NCBI GenBank assembly: GCA_024235835.1 | Contig: JACKLQ010000001.1 | Span: 1,587,533-1,651,532 of the forward strand | Length of the DNA stretch: 64,000 nucleotides | Origin: Thiobacillus sp. | GTDB taxonomy: Bacteria; Pseudomonadota; Gammaproteobacteria; Burkholderiales; Thiobacillaceae | Direction of reading: 5' to 3' | Shown: positions 51,194 to 59,517 of the stretch, piece after piece | Position numbering within the stretch: the first letter of the stretch is position 1 | How the letters are laid out: each line of letters opens with the position of its first letter | Program-made: the position numbers and the translations under genes | The notes under the pieces: model-generated | The model's input: the letters and a program-made list of their open reading frames with translations, nothing else | What the model was told of the DNA's origin: nothing | Databases searched by the model: none

Positions 51194-53107
51194 ATGTGCG
51201 GCATCACCGGCATCTTCGACCTGCGCGGCCAGCGCCCCATCGACCGGGACGTGATGCAGCGCATCAACGACATGCAATGGCACCGGGGACCGGACGAGTC
51301 CGGCCTGTACCTGGAACCGGGCCTGGGCTTCGGCCACCGGCGCCTGTCCATCATCGACATCGCCGCCGGCCAGCAGCCCATGTTCAACGAGGACGGCACT
51401 GTGGCCGTGGTGTTCAACGGCGAGATCTACAACTTCGTCGACCTGATCCCCGAACTCACCGCCCTGGGCCATACCTTCAAGACCCGCTCGGATACGGAAA
51501 CCATCGTCCACGCCTGGGAGCAGTGGGGCGTGGACTGCGTGCACCACTTCAGGGGCATGTTCGCCTTCGCCCTGTGGGACAGGAACCAGCAGGTATTCTT
51601 CATGGCCCGGGACCGCCTGGGGGTGAAGCCCCTGCACTACGCCGTCACGGACGAAGGCTTCCTGGTGTTCGGCTCCGAACTCAAGACCCTCACCGCCTGG
51701 CCCGGCTTCCGCCGGGACATCGACGACGAGGCGGTGGAGGACTACTTCGGCTACGGCTACGTGCCCGAGCCCCGCACCATCTACAAGTCGGCCCTGAAGA
51801 TGCCCCCCGGCCACCGCCTCCTGATCCGCCGGGGCCAGCCCGTGACGGCCCCCGAGGAATACTGGGACGTGCCCTTCCAATCGGTGGGCGCCCTCAGCCT
51901 GGAGGCCGCCGAATCCGAATTCATCGAGCGCTTCCGGGAGGCCGTGAAGATCCGCATGGTGGCCGAGGTACCCCTGGGGGCCTTCCTCTCCGGCGGTGTG
52001 GATTCCTCCGCCGTGGTGGCCATGATGGCGGGCCTGTCCAGCCAGCCCGTAAAGACCTGCTCCATCGCCTTCCCGGACCCCAAGTACGACGAATCCGCCT
52101 ACGCCAAGCAGGTGGCGGACCGCTACCGCACCGACCACCACATCAATATGGTGGAGTCCGACGACATCAGCCTCGTCGATGAACTGGCCCGGCTCTACGA
52201 CGAGCCCTACGCCGACTCCTCCGCCATGCCCACCTACCGGGTCTGCCAGCTGGCGCGCAAGGACGTCACCGTGGCCCTGTCCGGTGACGGCGGCGACGAG
52301 AACTTCGCCGGCTACCGCCGCTACCGCTGGCACTCCTACGAGGAGCGCATGCGCCACCTGCTGCCCTACGGGATGCGCAAGCCCCTGTTCGGCTTCCTGG
52401 GCAGCACCTATCCCAAGGCGGACTGGGCTCCCAAGGTGCTACGCGCCAAGACAACCTTCCAGGCCATGGCCCGGGACACGGTGGAAGGCTATTTCCACGG
52501 CGTTTCGGTCATGGGGGACGATCTGCGCGACAAGGTCTACAGCGCCGCCTTCAGGAAGCGCCTGAACGGCTACCGGGCGGTGGAGGTATTGCGCCGCCAC
52601 CACGCCCACTCCCCCGTGCGGGACGGCGATGCCGTATCCCAGGTGCAGTACCTGGACATGAAAACCTACATGGTGGGGGACATCCTCACCAAGGTAGACC
52701 GGGCCAGCATGGCCCACGCCCTGGAGGTACGGGTGCCCTTCCTGGACCACAAGCTCATGGAATGGGTCTCCGGCCTGCCGGTGGACTACAAGCTCCACGG
52801 CACGGAGGGCAAGTACATGCTCAAGAAGGCCCTGGAACCCCACCTGCCCCACGACATCATGTACCGGCGCAAGATGGGCTTCTCCATTCCCCTGGCGGAG
52901 TGGTTCCGGGGGCCGCTGAAGGACAAGTTGTATACCGCGTTAACCTCCCAGCGCATGGCCGACACGGGCCTGTTCGACATGGCCTTCCTCAAGCGCATGG
53001 CCGATGACCATGCCAAGGGGGTACGGGACTACAGCGCCTCCCTGTGGTCCCTGTACATGTTCGAGGCCTTTCTGCGACACCAGGAATCGTCCGGTTCGGC
53101 CACCTGA
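51194..53107 (+). CDS. XrtA-associated amidotransferase 1 (asparagine synthase-like)
   Basis: A 637-residue class II glutamine amidotransferase of the exosortase A-associated type. The N-terminal Cys2 (MCGITGIFDL) and GATase fold (about 1-215; WHRGPDESG, GHRRLSIIDI, NGEIYNF) are followed by an asparagine-synthase ATP domain (about 230-600) with PLGAFLSGGVDSSAV and ALSGDGGDENFAGYRRY. In these loci it is thought to amidate a polysaccharide component rather than aspartate. The free Cys after processing and both active sites look intact. Confidence 0.92.
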   Translation: MCGITGIFDLRGQRPIDRDVMQRINDMQWHRGPDESGLYLEPGLGFGHRRLSIIDIAAGQQPMFNEDGTVAVVFNGEIYNFVDLIPELTALGHTFKTRSDTETIVHAWEQWGVDCVHHFRGMFAFALWDRNQQVFFMARDRLGVKPLHYAVTDEGFLVFGSELKTLTAWPGFRRDIDDEAVEDYFGYGYVPEPRTIYKSALKMPPGHRLLIRRGQPVTAPEEYWDVPFQSVGALSLEAAESEFIERFREAVKIRMVAEVPLGAFLSGGVDSSAVVAMMAGLSSQPVKTCSIAFPDPKYDESAYAKQVADRYRTDHHINMVESDDISLVDELARLYDEPYADSSAMPTYRVCQLARKDVTVALSGDGGDENFAGYRRYRWHSYEERMRHLLPYGMRKPLFGFLGSTYPKADWAPKVLRAKTTFQAMARDTVEGYFHGVSVMGDDLRDKVYSAAFRKRLNGYRAVEVLRRHHAHSPVRDGDAVSQVQYLDMKTYMVGDILTKVDRASMAHALEVRVPFLDHKLMEWVSGLPVDYKLHGTEGKYMLKKALEPHLPHDIMYRRKMGFSIPLAEWFRGPLKDKLYTALTSQRMADTGLFDMAFLKRMADDHAKGVRDYSASLWSLYMFEAFLRHQESSGSAT

Positions 53108-53119
53108 TCAGCCGTTTCC

Positions 53120-53467
53120 ATGCCCATTCCCACGTTTGCAAACATACGAATCGACGAGAATAAGTTGACCGGTTATGTCCTCAACCTCAACCACCCCGAA
53201 GGCCGGCACAAGGCACGCGTGTTCAGGTCGGCCCTGGGGCTGACCATCTCGGACGCGCCCTGGCTGGCTCAGGCCATAAAGCTTGCATTGCCCGAAACCA
53301 GGATGGCATTGCAGTCCCAGTCCGAGTGGGGGTCCATTTACCGTTCGGACATCCTGCTGCATCGTGGCAACCGTTGCGCCAAAGTCCGCACCGCTTGGTT
53401 GTGCACTGACCAGGAAACTAGACTGGTCACCTGTTTTGTCATTGGAGAATGCGATGAAAACACTTGA
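53120..53467 (+). CDS. DUF6883 protein (putative TA-like module, first gene)
   Basis: A 115-residue protein matching the DUF6883 pattern: ENKLTGYVLNLNHPEGRHKARVFRSALGLT (in pieces), WLAQAIKLAL, VRTAWLCTDQE and TCFVIGE. It overlaps the DUF4926 gene by 14 bases. DUF6883/DUF4926 pairs recur in many bacteria and behave like toxin-antitoxin cassettes in their distribution, but activity is unproven as far as I know. Base composition is visibly more AT-rich than the amidotransferase upstream, suggesting acquisition. Codons 6-10 share a 13-base stretch with the xrtA leader. Confidence 0.75.
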   Translation: MPIPTFANIRIDENKLTGYVLNLNHPEGRHKARVFRSALGLTISDAPWLAQAIKLALPETRMALQSQSEWGSIYRSDILLHRGNRCAKVRTAWLCTDQETRLVTCFVIGECDENT

Positions 53468-53660
53468 TGTGGTCGCCACCCTGGAGGACATGCCAGCCAA
53501 GCGCCTCACGAAGGGGCAGGTCGGCACCATCGTCGAGACCCTGGGATCAGGCATGTATCTCGTGGAATTCGCCGATCTGAATGGCATCGCCTACGCCATT
53601 GAGCCGATTCCCGGCGACAAGCTCATGGCACTTCGACACGCCCCGGCCATGGCCGCATAA
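53454..53660 (+). CDS. DUF4926 protein (putative TA-like module, second gene)
   Basis: A 68-residue SH3-like beta protein of the DUF4926 type: DVVATLEDMPAKRLTKGQVGTIVETL (in pieces), YLVEFADLNGIAYAIEPI. GGAG at 53444-53447 precedes the ATG at 53454, which overlaps the DUF6883 stop by 14 bases. The next gene, a glycosyltransferase, follows after 16 bases with no Shine-Dalgarno. Probably the small partner of DUF6883; function unknown. Confidence 0.75.
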   Translation: MKTLDVVATLEDMPAKRLTKGQVGTIVETLGSGMYLVEFADLNGIAYAIEPIPGDKLMALRHAPAMAA

Positions 53661-53676
53661 CCATACAAATTCGTTC

Positions 53677-54894
53677 ATGACCCTGCGCATCCTCCACGTC
53701 TTCGACCACTCCCTGCCCCTGCATTCCGGCTACACCTTCCGCAGCGCCAATATCCTGCGGGGCCAGCGCCGCCTGGGCTGGGAAACCTTCCACCTCACCA
53801 GTCCCAAGCATTTGAACCCCAAGGGCCTGGAAGAAGAGGCCGATGGCCTGCGGTTCTATCGCACGCCCCAACCCGATGGCCTGGCCAGCAAGCTGCCGGT
53901 GGTGAACCAGTGGGCCCTGATGGAAGCCACGGAAATCCGCCTCATGGACCTGGCCAAGCAACTGCGACCGGACATCATTCACGCCCATTCCCCCGTCCTG
54001 AATGCCTGGCCCGCCATCCACGTGGGCCGTGCCCTGGGCATTCCCGCTGTCTATGAAATCCGCGCCTTCTGGGAAGACGCCGCCGTGGACCACGGCACCC
54101 AGAAGGAAGGTGGCCTGCGCTACCGTCTAACCAAGACCATGGAGACCCGGGCCGTGCGTGCCGCCAGCCAGGTGGTCACCATCTGCCAGGGCCTGCGGGG
54201 CGACCTGATATCCCGGGGCATCCCCAGCGACATGATCGGCGTGGTGCCCAACGCCGTGGACATCGATCACTTCCAGCTCAGCGCCGGCCCCGACCCCGAG
54301 TTGAAGGCCAAACTGGGCCTGGAGGGCTGTCGGGTGATCGGCTTCCTGGGCTCCTTCTACGCCTACGAGGGCCTGGACCTGCTGCTGGCCGCCCTGCCGA
54401 ATATCCTGGAGCAGGCGCCGGACGTGCGCGTGCTGCTGGTGGGCGGCGGCCCCCAGGAGGCCAACCTCAAGGCCCAGGCGCAAAGCATGGGCCTGGCCGA
54501 CAAGGTGGTGTTCGTGGGCCGGGTGCCCCACGCCGAAGTGAGCCGCTACTACGACCTGGTGGACCTGCTGGCCTATCCCCGCCACGCCATGCGCCTCACC
54601 GACCTGGTCACCCCCTTGAAGCCCCTGGAGGCCATGGCCCAGGGCCACCTGCTCATCGCCTCCGACGTGGGCGGCCACAAGGAACTCATCGAGGATGGCG
54701 CCACCGGCTTCCTGTTCCGCGCCGAGGACCAGGTGGACCTGGCCCGCAAGGCCCTGGAAGCCCTGAACCTGCCCGACCGGGGTACGGCCATCCGCGCCAA
54801 CGGCCGGCGCTTCGTGGAAGAAGTGCGCAACTGGGACAACAGCATCGCCAACTACAAGGCCATCTACGGCAGGGCATTGGGGCGGGATTTATGA
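53677..54894 (+). CDS. XrtA-associated glycosyltransferase (TIGR04063-type, GT4)
   Basis: A 405-residue GT-B transferase of the exosortase A-associated family. The N-terminus LRILHVFDHSLPLHSGYTFRS is diagnostic. The middle has HAHSPVLNAWPA and EIRAFWEDAAVDHGT; the donor domain has VIGFLGSFYAYEGLDLLL, VGGGPQEANLK and YPRHAMRLTDLVTPLKPLEAMA (pieces). Start ATG at 53677; a long open frame upstream is out of register with conserved sequence. The stop overlaps the HI0074-like gene as ATGA, so this polysaccharide gene is coupled to a TA-like module. Confidence 0.9.
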   Translation: MTLRILHVFDHSLPLHSGYTFRSANILRGQRRLGWETFHLTSPKHLNPKGLEEEADGLRFYRTPQPDGLASKLPVVNQWALMEATEIRLMDLAKQLRPDIIHAHSPVLNAWPAIHVGRALGIPAVYEIRAFWEDAAVDHGTQKEGGLRYRLTKTMETRAVRAASQVVTICQGLRGDLISRGIPSDMIGVVPNAVDIDHFQLSAGPDPELKAKLGLEGCRVIGFLGSFYAYEGLDLLLAALPNILEQAPDVRVLLVGGGPQEANLKAQAQSMGLADKVVFVGRVPHAEVSRYYDLVDLLAYPRHAMRLTDLVTPLKPLEAMAQGHLLIASDVGGHKELIEDGATGFLFRAEDQVDLARKALEALNLPDRGTAIRANGRRFVEEVRNWDNSIANYKAIYGRALGRDL

Positions 54895-55328
54895 ACCTCA
54901 ACACCGACCATCTGGCGCGCTGCATCCGCACCCTGGAATCGTCCCTGGCGCTGCTGGACAAGGCGGAACCGGAAAGCATCGACTACGAGGTATACCGCAA
55001 CGCCGTGGTCAAAGGGTTCGAACTCGTGTTGGAAACCTCCGGCAAATTGTTGCGCAAAGCCCTCAAAGCCTACGGCGGCAGTCCCAAGGCCGTGGATGAA
55101 CTGTTCTACAAGGACGTCCCGCGCCATGCGGGCAAGCATGGCCTGCTTACACCGGAGGCCATCCAGCGCTGGTTTGCCTACCGCGACAACCGCAACAGCA
55201 CCGCCCATGATTATGGCGAGGGGTTCGCGAAGAAGACGCTAGCGCTCATGCCGGACTTCATGGCGGATGCGCGCAATCTGGAAACCACGCTACGTAAGCG
55301 ATTCGGGGGCACGGATGGCGAAGCTTGA
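54891..55328 (+). CDS. HepT/HI0074-like protein (nucleotidyltransferase partner)
   Basis: A 145-residue all-helical protein of the HI0074 (nucleotidyltransferase substrate-binding) family. It has DYEVYRNAVVKGFELVLETSGKLLRKALK (pieces), AIQRWFAYRDNRNSTAHDYGE; RNSTAHDY fits the RX4HXY motif of HepT-type HEPN toxins. Unlike the other two modules here, the HEPN-like gene comes first. The ATG overlaps the glycosyltransferase stop as ATGA. The stop overlaps the nucleotidyltransferase by 14 bases. Toxin activity is inferred from the family only. Confidence 0.82.
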   Translation: MNLNTDHLARCIRTLESSLALLDKAEPESIDYEVYRNAVVKGFELVLETSGKLLRKALKAYGGSPKAVDELFYKDVPRHAGKHGLLTPEAIQRWFAYRDNRNSTAHDYGEGFAKKTLALMPDFMADARNLETTLRKRFGGTDGEA

Positions 55329-55773
55329 TCTGCCCGAGCATTGCCGGCTCCAACTCGTCCCGCTGTTCGAGCAACATGTGCCGGGGGCGGAAGTGTGGGC
55401 CTATGGTAGCCGGGTCAGAGGCCAGTCCCATGCGTCCAGCGACCTGGACCTGGTGGTGCGCAATCCGGCCGACCTGAGCCAATCACAGACGCGGCAGGTG
55501 ATCGGGCTGCGAGAAGCCATCCGCGAAAGCAATCTGCCCATCCTGGTGGACGTGTTGGACTGGGCCAACATCCCCCCGCCATTCCGTGGCGAGATCGAAC
55601 GGGCTCATGTGGTCATCTATGCGCCGAGCAAGACCAAGAACCAAGTCCGGCACAAGCCACCACAGGGCTTGAATGAACTTGGCGGTAGCGAGCCGCGGGC
55701 CGAGGAAATTCCCCGTCGCCGCGAAACCGGGGATGATCGGCAGGACGAGGAGCAGCATGCCCCCCGCCGATAA
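55315..55773 (+). CDS. MntA-like minimal nucleotidyltransferase with extended tail
   Basis: A 152-residue protein whose first about 110 residues are a minimal nucleotidyltransferase: VWAYGSRVRGQSHASSDLDLVV carries the GSX10DXD motif, then DVLDWANIPPPFRGEIERAHVVIY. In HI0073/MntA pairs this enzyme AMPylates the HEPN partner. The last about 44 residues (from SKTKNQ on) are highly charged, match nothing I know and probably represent read-through into former non-coding DNA. I chose ATG 55315 (MAKLDLPEH), which overlaps the partner gene. Confidence 0.8.
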   Translation: MAKLDLPEHCRLQLVPLFEQHVPGAEVWAYGSRVRGQSHASSDLDLVVRNPADLSQSQTRQVIGLREAIRESNLPILVDVLDWANIPPPFRGEIERAHVVIYAPSKTKNQVRHKPPQGLNELGGSEPRAEEIPRRRETGDDRQDEEQHAPRR

Positions 55774-55869
55774 CAACCCTCATGCCGGCACCCCTGCCCT
55801 CAGGCCACCGGGTGGAGTCCTTTGCCGTAGGGCCATGAAGCCACGGTTGAGCCACATCAGGGAACTGCC

Positions 55870-57135
55870 TTGACCATCGAACCCCGCCTCATCGTCTTCT
55901 CCAGCCTGTTCCCCAACGCGGTCCAGCCCACGGCCGGGCTGTTCATCCGCGAACGCATGTTCCGCGTGGGCAAGCAGTTGCCCCTGGTGGTGGTCTCCCC
56001 CAAGCCCTGGTTTCCCGGCCAGGGACTCATTCGCCTGTTCCGGCCTCACTACCGCCCCATGCCCGCCCGGATGGAAGTCCAGTCCGGCTTTGAAGTGCAC
56101 TTCCCCCGCTTCCTGGCCATTCCCGGCCTGTTCCGGGGCCTGGACAGCCTGTTCATGGCCCTGGCCAGCTATTCCACCCTGCGCCGCCTCAAGGCCCGGG
56201 GCCACAACCTCATCGACGCCCACTTCGCCTACCCGGACGGCCACGCCGCCACCAAGCTTGGCCGCTGGCTGGGCCTGCCCGTCACCGTCACCCTGCGGGG
56301 CACGGAAATGCCCCAGAGCCGCAACCCCGCCCTGGTACCCAGGCTGCGGGAGGTGTTCCGGGACGCCGGCAAGGTCATCACCGTCTCCGATTCCCTGCGC
56401 CGCCTGGCTCTTTCCCTGGGCCTTTCCGAAGACCGGGGCCAGGTGGTGGGCAACGGCGTGGACGCGGACAAGTTCGCCCCCGTACCTCGTCAGGAAGCCC
56501 GTACCCGCTACCACCTGCCCGAAAACGCCAAGGTGCTCATCACCGTGGGCGGCCTGGTGGAGCGCAAGGGCTTCCACCGCGTCATCGCCTGCCTGCCGGC
56601 GTTGCTGAAGGCCCACCCGGACCTGCACTACCTGGTGGTAGGCGGCCCCTGCCCCGAGGGCGACATGAGCCAGGCGCTGAAGGATCAAGCCGCTAACCTG
56701 GGCCTGGCCGATCGGGTGCACTTTCTGGGCTCCATTCCCCCCGCCGAACTGAAATGGCCCCTCTCCGCCGCCGACGTCTTCGTCCTCTCCACCCGCAACG
56801 AGGGCTGGGCCAACGTCATCCTGGAGGCCATGGCCTGCGGCCTGCCCGTGGTGGCCACCGACGTGGGCGGCAACGCCGAGGTGGTGAGCCGACCGGATCT
56901 GGGCGAGATCGTGCCTTTCGACGACCATGCCGCCCTCACCCAGGCCATGGGCCGGGCGCTGGCGAAGGTGTGGGATGCATCCGCGCTCCGCGCTTATGCG
57001 GAAGAAAATAGTTGGGATAATCGGATGGAAACACTTGCCCACATTTTCACGAGCACACTTCTGTCCCACCAGGGAACCGGCAAGAAACCGCCCATTGCGA
57101 ACTCTGAAGCACGAGTCGATACATGCCATGACTGA
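55870..57135 (+). CDS. Glycosyltransferase family 4 protein
   Basis: A 421-residue GT-B transferase: LIVFSSLFPNAVQPTAGLFIRER at the N-terminus, IDAHFAYPDGHAATKL, TLRGTEMPQSRN, then the donor domain with ITVGGLVERKGFHRVI, and DVFVLSTRNEGWANVILEAMACGLPVVAT (pieces) with the E-x7-E motif. Start is TTG at 55870 with AGGGAA (55859-55864); no ATG/GTG allows the conserved N-terminal strand. The last about 24 residues (from SHQGTGKK) look unconserved and may result from insertion of the MntA/HepT module, whose ATG overlaps the stop by 8 bases. Confidence 0.88.
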   Translation: MTIEPRLIVFSSLFPNAVQPTAGLFIRERMFRVGKQLPLVVVSPKPWFPGQGLIRLFRPHYRPMPARMEVQSGFEVHFPRFLAIPGLFRGLDSLFMALASYSTLRRLKARGHNLIDAHFAYPDGHAATKLGRWLGLPVTVTLRGTEMPQSRNPALVPRLREVFRDAGKVITVSDSLRRLALSLGLSEDRGQVVGNGVDADKFAPVPRQEARTRYHLPENAKVLITVGGLVERKGFHRVIACLPALLKAHPDLHYLVVGGPCPEGDMSQALKDQAANLGLADRVHFLGSIPPAELKWPLSAADVFVLSTRNEGWANVILEAMACGLPVVATDVGGNAEVVSRPDLGEIVPFDDHAALTQAMGRALAKVWDASALRAYAEENSWDNRMETLAHIFTSTLLSHQGTGKKPPIANSEARVDTCHD

Positions 57136-57541
57136 CCCGAATACCCCCTCCACGCCACCGGAGTTGGAAGTACTAGTCAGACAGCGCCTGGAAACCTTTC
57201 CGGAGCTGGCGTTTGCCGTATTGGTGGGTAGCCGTGCGAAGGGCACGGCACACGCGGGCAGCGACTGGGATATCGCGCTCCAATGGAACCCCCGGCCCGA
57301 TTGGTTCGCGCAACTCGCGGCCCAGGAAACCTTGCGTCACGAAATTGCGAACATCCTGCAAGTCCCGCCGGAACACATTGATTTGATCGACCTCGCCCGC
57401 GCCAGCCTTGCGATGCGTGCCAACGTCGCCGAAGAAGGCCGGCTCCTGGCAGGGGGGGCCGGACTTGCATGGTTTCGCTTCCTGACCAGGACTTGGCGCG
57501 AACTTGAAGACCATTACTGGGAACGTAGCCATGCGGCTTGA
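57128..57541 (+). CDS. mntA: MntA-type antitoxin nucleotidyltransferase (module 2)
   Basis: A 137-residue minimal nucleotidyltransferase with GSRAKGTAHAGSDWDIAL, an exact GSX10DXD motif at about residue 34-47. In characterised HepT/MntA pairs the enzyme neutralises HepT by transferring AMP groups to a tyrosine. Start ATG 57128 overlaps the glycosyltransferase stop by 8 bases; the stop overlaps hepT by 11. It is more AT-rich than its neighbours. Assignment to the MntA family is firm; in vivo role inferred. Confidence 0.88.
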   Translation: MTDPNTPSTPPELEVLVRQRLETFPELAFAVLVGSRAKGTAHAGSDWDIALQWNPRPDWFAQLAAQETLRHEIANILQVPPEHIDLIDLARASLAMRANVAEEGRLLAGGAGLAWFRFLTRTWRELEDHYWERSHAA

Positions 57542-57938
57542 CCTCTACCAAGCCGAAACAGCGCGCATCGCTACCGAGCAGTCCGCATTGCTGGAAACTG
57601 CCAAACAGCTTCTGGAGCAAGGCATTTCCTTATCTCCCCTGGAACAGAGCGGTGTCCTGCATGCTCTGCAAGTCCTGATTGAAAATGCCATCGGCAAGGC
57701 CAAGCAGTTGATAAAGGTCCGGAATGAGCCTGTTCCCCTCTCCGCTTATGATGCATTCGCCGTCCTGGTACGCCTCGGGAGCATCCAGCAGAGCCAACTT
57801 CCGGCATGGAACGCGGTTGTTGGACTCCGCAACCGTATCGTGCATGACTACATGAACATCGACATGGCCAAGGTCCTGGATCTGGTCCGCCATGGTAGGT
57901 ACTCGTTCGTGGCCGATTTTCTGCTTGCCCAACCATGA
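57531..57938 (+). CDS. hepT: HepT-type HEPN toxin (module 2)
   Basis: A 135-residue helical HEPN protein with the RX4HXY motif as RNRIVHDY (about residue 102-109), the tyrosine being the site AMPylated by MntA in studied systems. HepT acts as an RNase on mRNA or tRNA. ATG 57531 was chosen by its overlap with mntA; a start 9 codons earlier is also open. Its stop overlaps the ATG of a possible 49-residue ORF as ATGA. Confidence 0.88.
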   Translation: MRLDLYQAETARIATEQSALLETAKQLLEQGISLSPLEQSGVLHALQVLIENAIGKAKQLIKVRNEPVPLSAYDAFAVLVRLGSIQQSQLPAWNAVVGLRNRIVHDYMNIDMAKVLDLVRHGRYSFVADFLLAQP

Positions 57939-58084
57939 ATCTATGCACCCACATGGTTAACGGAACCGTCCTCCCCCTGCAGGAACGCCCGATCCACCAT
58001 GACACCTTGCGCATACGCAGCGCAACGGATCAAAGCCAGTACTGGCCGCATGCGAAGCTGGAAGCCTCCGAGGAGGAGCGCTGA
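57935..58084 (+). CDS. Possible small 49-residue protein
   Basis: An uninterrupted ORF starts with ATG overlapping the hepT stop (ATGA) and ends two bases before the next gene's ATG. It fills the 148-base gap almost exactly. The product (MNLCTHMVNG... ending KLEASEEER) is charged, has no signal or membrane segment and resembles nothing I recognise. Its end contains the GGAGGAG that likely serves the next gene. It could be a third component of the module, a gene fragment, or chance. Too short for standard ORF calling. Confidence 0.4.
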   Translation: MNLCTHMVNGTVLPLQERPIHHDTLRIRSATDQSQYWPHAKLEASEEER

Positions 58085-58086
58085 TC

Positions 58087-59517
58087 ATGAGAACTCCCTT
58101 CCTCCTCTCCCGCCACCTGGTCTATCCCATCCAGGAAAAGGCCTTCCACCGCCCCACCTTCCCCTACCTGGCCCAGCTGGAAAAAAGCCAGTGGCTCTCC
58201 CGTGAAGGCGTGGAGCAATTGCAACTGGAGAAACTCCGCGCCCTGCTGGCGGTGGCCCGGGAACACTGCCCCTGGCACCGGCAGCGCCTGGAGGTGGCGG
58301 GCCTGTCGCCCGACAAACTGGGCTCCCTGGCCGACCTGCGCCGCCTGCCCACCATGGACAAGGCCATGGCCGCGGCCAACCGGGAACAGCTGGTGTGGAA
58401 GGACGTGCCCGGGGGCGCCTACCAGTACAACACCGGCGGCTCCAGCGGCCAGCCCCTCATCTTCTTCTTCGGTCGCACCCGCCAGGCCTCCGACGCCGCC
58501 GGCCGCATCCGTGCCCGCCGCTGGTGGGGCGTGGAGGTGGGCGAGCCCGAGGTCTATATCTGGGGCGCCCCGGTGGAACTGAACAAGACGGACTGGGTAA
58601 AGACCGTCCGGGACCGCCTCTTGAACCAGCTGGTACTCAACGCCTTCGCCATGTCGCCGGAGCGCATGGACGGCTACCTGGATGCCCTGGAATCCTTCCA
58701 GCCCCGTAGCATCTATGGCTACTCCAGCTCCGTGGCCCTGCTGGCGGCCCACGCCCGGGAACGGGGCCGGCGCCTGCGCCTGCCGAAACTCAAGGTGGTC
58801 TGCACCACGGGGGAACCCCTGTACGAGCACCAGCGCAGTCTGCTCACGGAGGTCTTCGGCGTGCCGGTGGCCAACGAGTTCGGCAGCCGCGACATCGGCT
58901 TCACCGCCCATGAGACGCCCCACGGCCAGATGCTGCTCATGAGCGAAAGCATCCTCCTGGAAGTGCTGGATCCCCAGGGCAACCCGGTGGCCCCCGGCGA
59001 GATGGGCGAGGCGGTCATGACCGGTTTGTGCTCCGAGGCCCAGCCCTTCATCCGCTACCGCACCGGCGACATGGTGCGCATGAGCCCGGAGCCGGACAAG
59101 GACGGCCGGGGCCTCCACGTCATCGCCGAGGTCATGGGCCGGCAGACGGACTTCCTGGTGCGGGCCGACGGCACCATCATGCACGCCCTGGCGGGCATCT
59201 ATGTATTGCGGGCCGTGGACGGGGTGGGCGAATTCAAACTCATCCAGCACAACCGCCTGGAGCTGGAGGTGCAGGTAGTGCCCAACGGCCGCTGGCGGGC
59301 GGACATGACCCAGGCGATAGAATCCGGCCTGCGCCAGCGCCTGGGCAATGAGGTTCGCATCCAGGTCCGGCTTTTGGATACCATCCCCCCCGAGGCCTCC
59401 GGAAAGCACCGCTACGTGGTCAGCCACGTACGCTTGGAAGGCAGATTGGAAGTCGCCACGGCCCTGCATAGACTCGATAACACAAACGGTTCCAATATTG
59501 GAACCACGCGTTTATAG
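58087..59517 (+). CDS. Phenylacetate-CoA ligase-like AMP-binding protein (CapK family)
   Basis: A 476-residue adenylate-forming protein of the PaaK/CapK branch found in capsule and XrtA loci. Motifs: YNTGGSSGQPLIFFFGRTR (P-loop-like), YGYSSSVALLAAHAR, VVCTTGEPLYEHQR, NEFGSRDIGF, RYRTGDMVRM and the C-terminal QTDFLVRADGTIMH. It is probably involved in adding an acyl or amino-acid group to the polysaccharide (inference). GGAGG lies 11 bases before the ATG. The last 14 residues are unusual because they are encoded by a perfect palindrome that probably serves hicAB. Confidence 0.85.
   Translation: MRTPFLLSRHLVYPIQEKAFHRPTFPYLAQLEKSQWLSREGVEQLQLEKLRALLAVAREHCPWHRQRLEVAGLSPDKLGSLADLRRLPTMDKAMAAANREQLVWKDVPGGAYQYNTGGSSGQPLIFFFGRTRQASDAAGRIRARRWWGVEVGEPEVYIWGAPVELNKTDWVKTVRDRLLNQLVLNAFAMSPERMDGYLDALESFQPRSIYGYSSSVALLAAHARERGRRLRLPKLKVVCTTGEPLYEHQRSLLTEVFGVPVANEFGSRDIGFTAHETPHGQMLLMSESILLEVLDPQGNPVAPGEMGEAVMTGLCSEAQPFIRYRTGDMVRMSPEPDKDGRGLHVIAEVMGRQTDFLVRADGTIMHALAGIYVLRAVDGVGEFKLIQHNRLELEVQVVPNGRWRADMTQAIESGLRQRLGNEVRIQVRLLDTIPPEASGKHRYVVSHVRLEGRLEVATALHRLDNTNGSNIGTTRL
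59488..59505. promoter_or_regulatory. Perfect 18-bp palindrome, probable hicAB operator
   Basis: GGTTCCAATATTGGAACC is a perfect dyad ending 11 bases before the hicA GTG and lying inside the ligase 3' end. TATAGT at 59513-59518 is a possible -10. HicB antitoxins with ribbon-helix-helix domains bind such palindromes to repress their own operon, so this is the likely operator. Confidence 0.7.

Noticed and set aside
53136..53148. Second sigma-54 promoter at the copy of TTGCAAACATACG
   Set aside because: The GG needed ten bases before the GC is absent (AT there), and the site is inside the DUF6883 coding sequence.
55483..55776. 97-codon minus-strand ORF with a hydrophobic N-terminus
   Set aside because: Most of it is antisense to the nucleotidyltransferase core; only the first about 45 codons are in unexplained DNA and match nothing I know. 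Kept as a note in the 54891-55869 finding.
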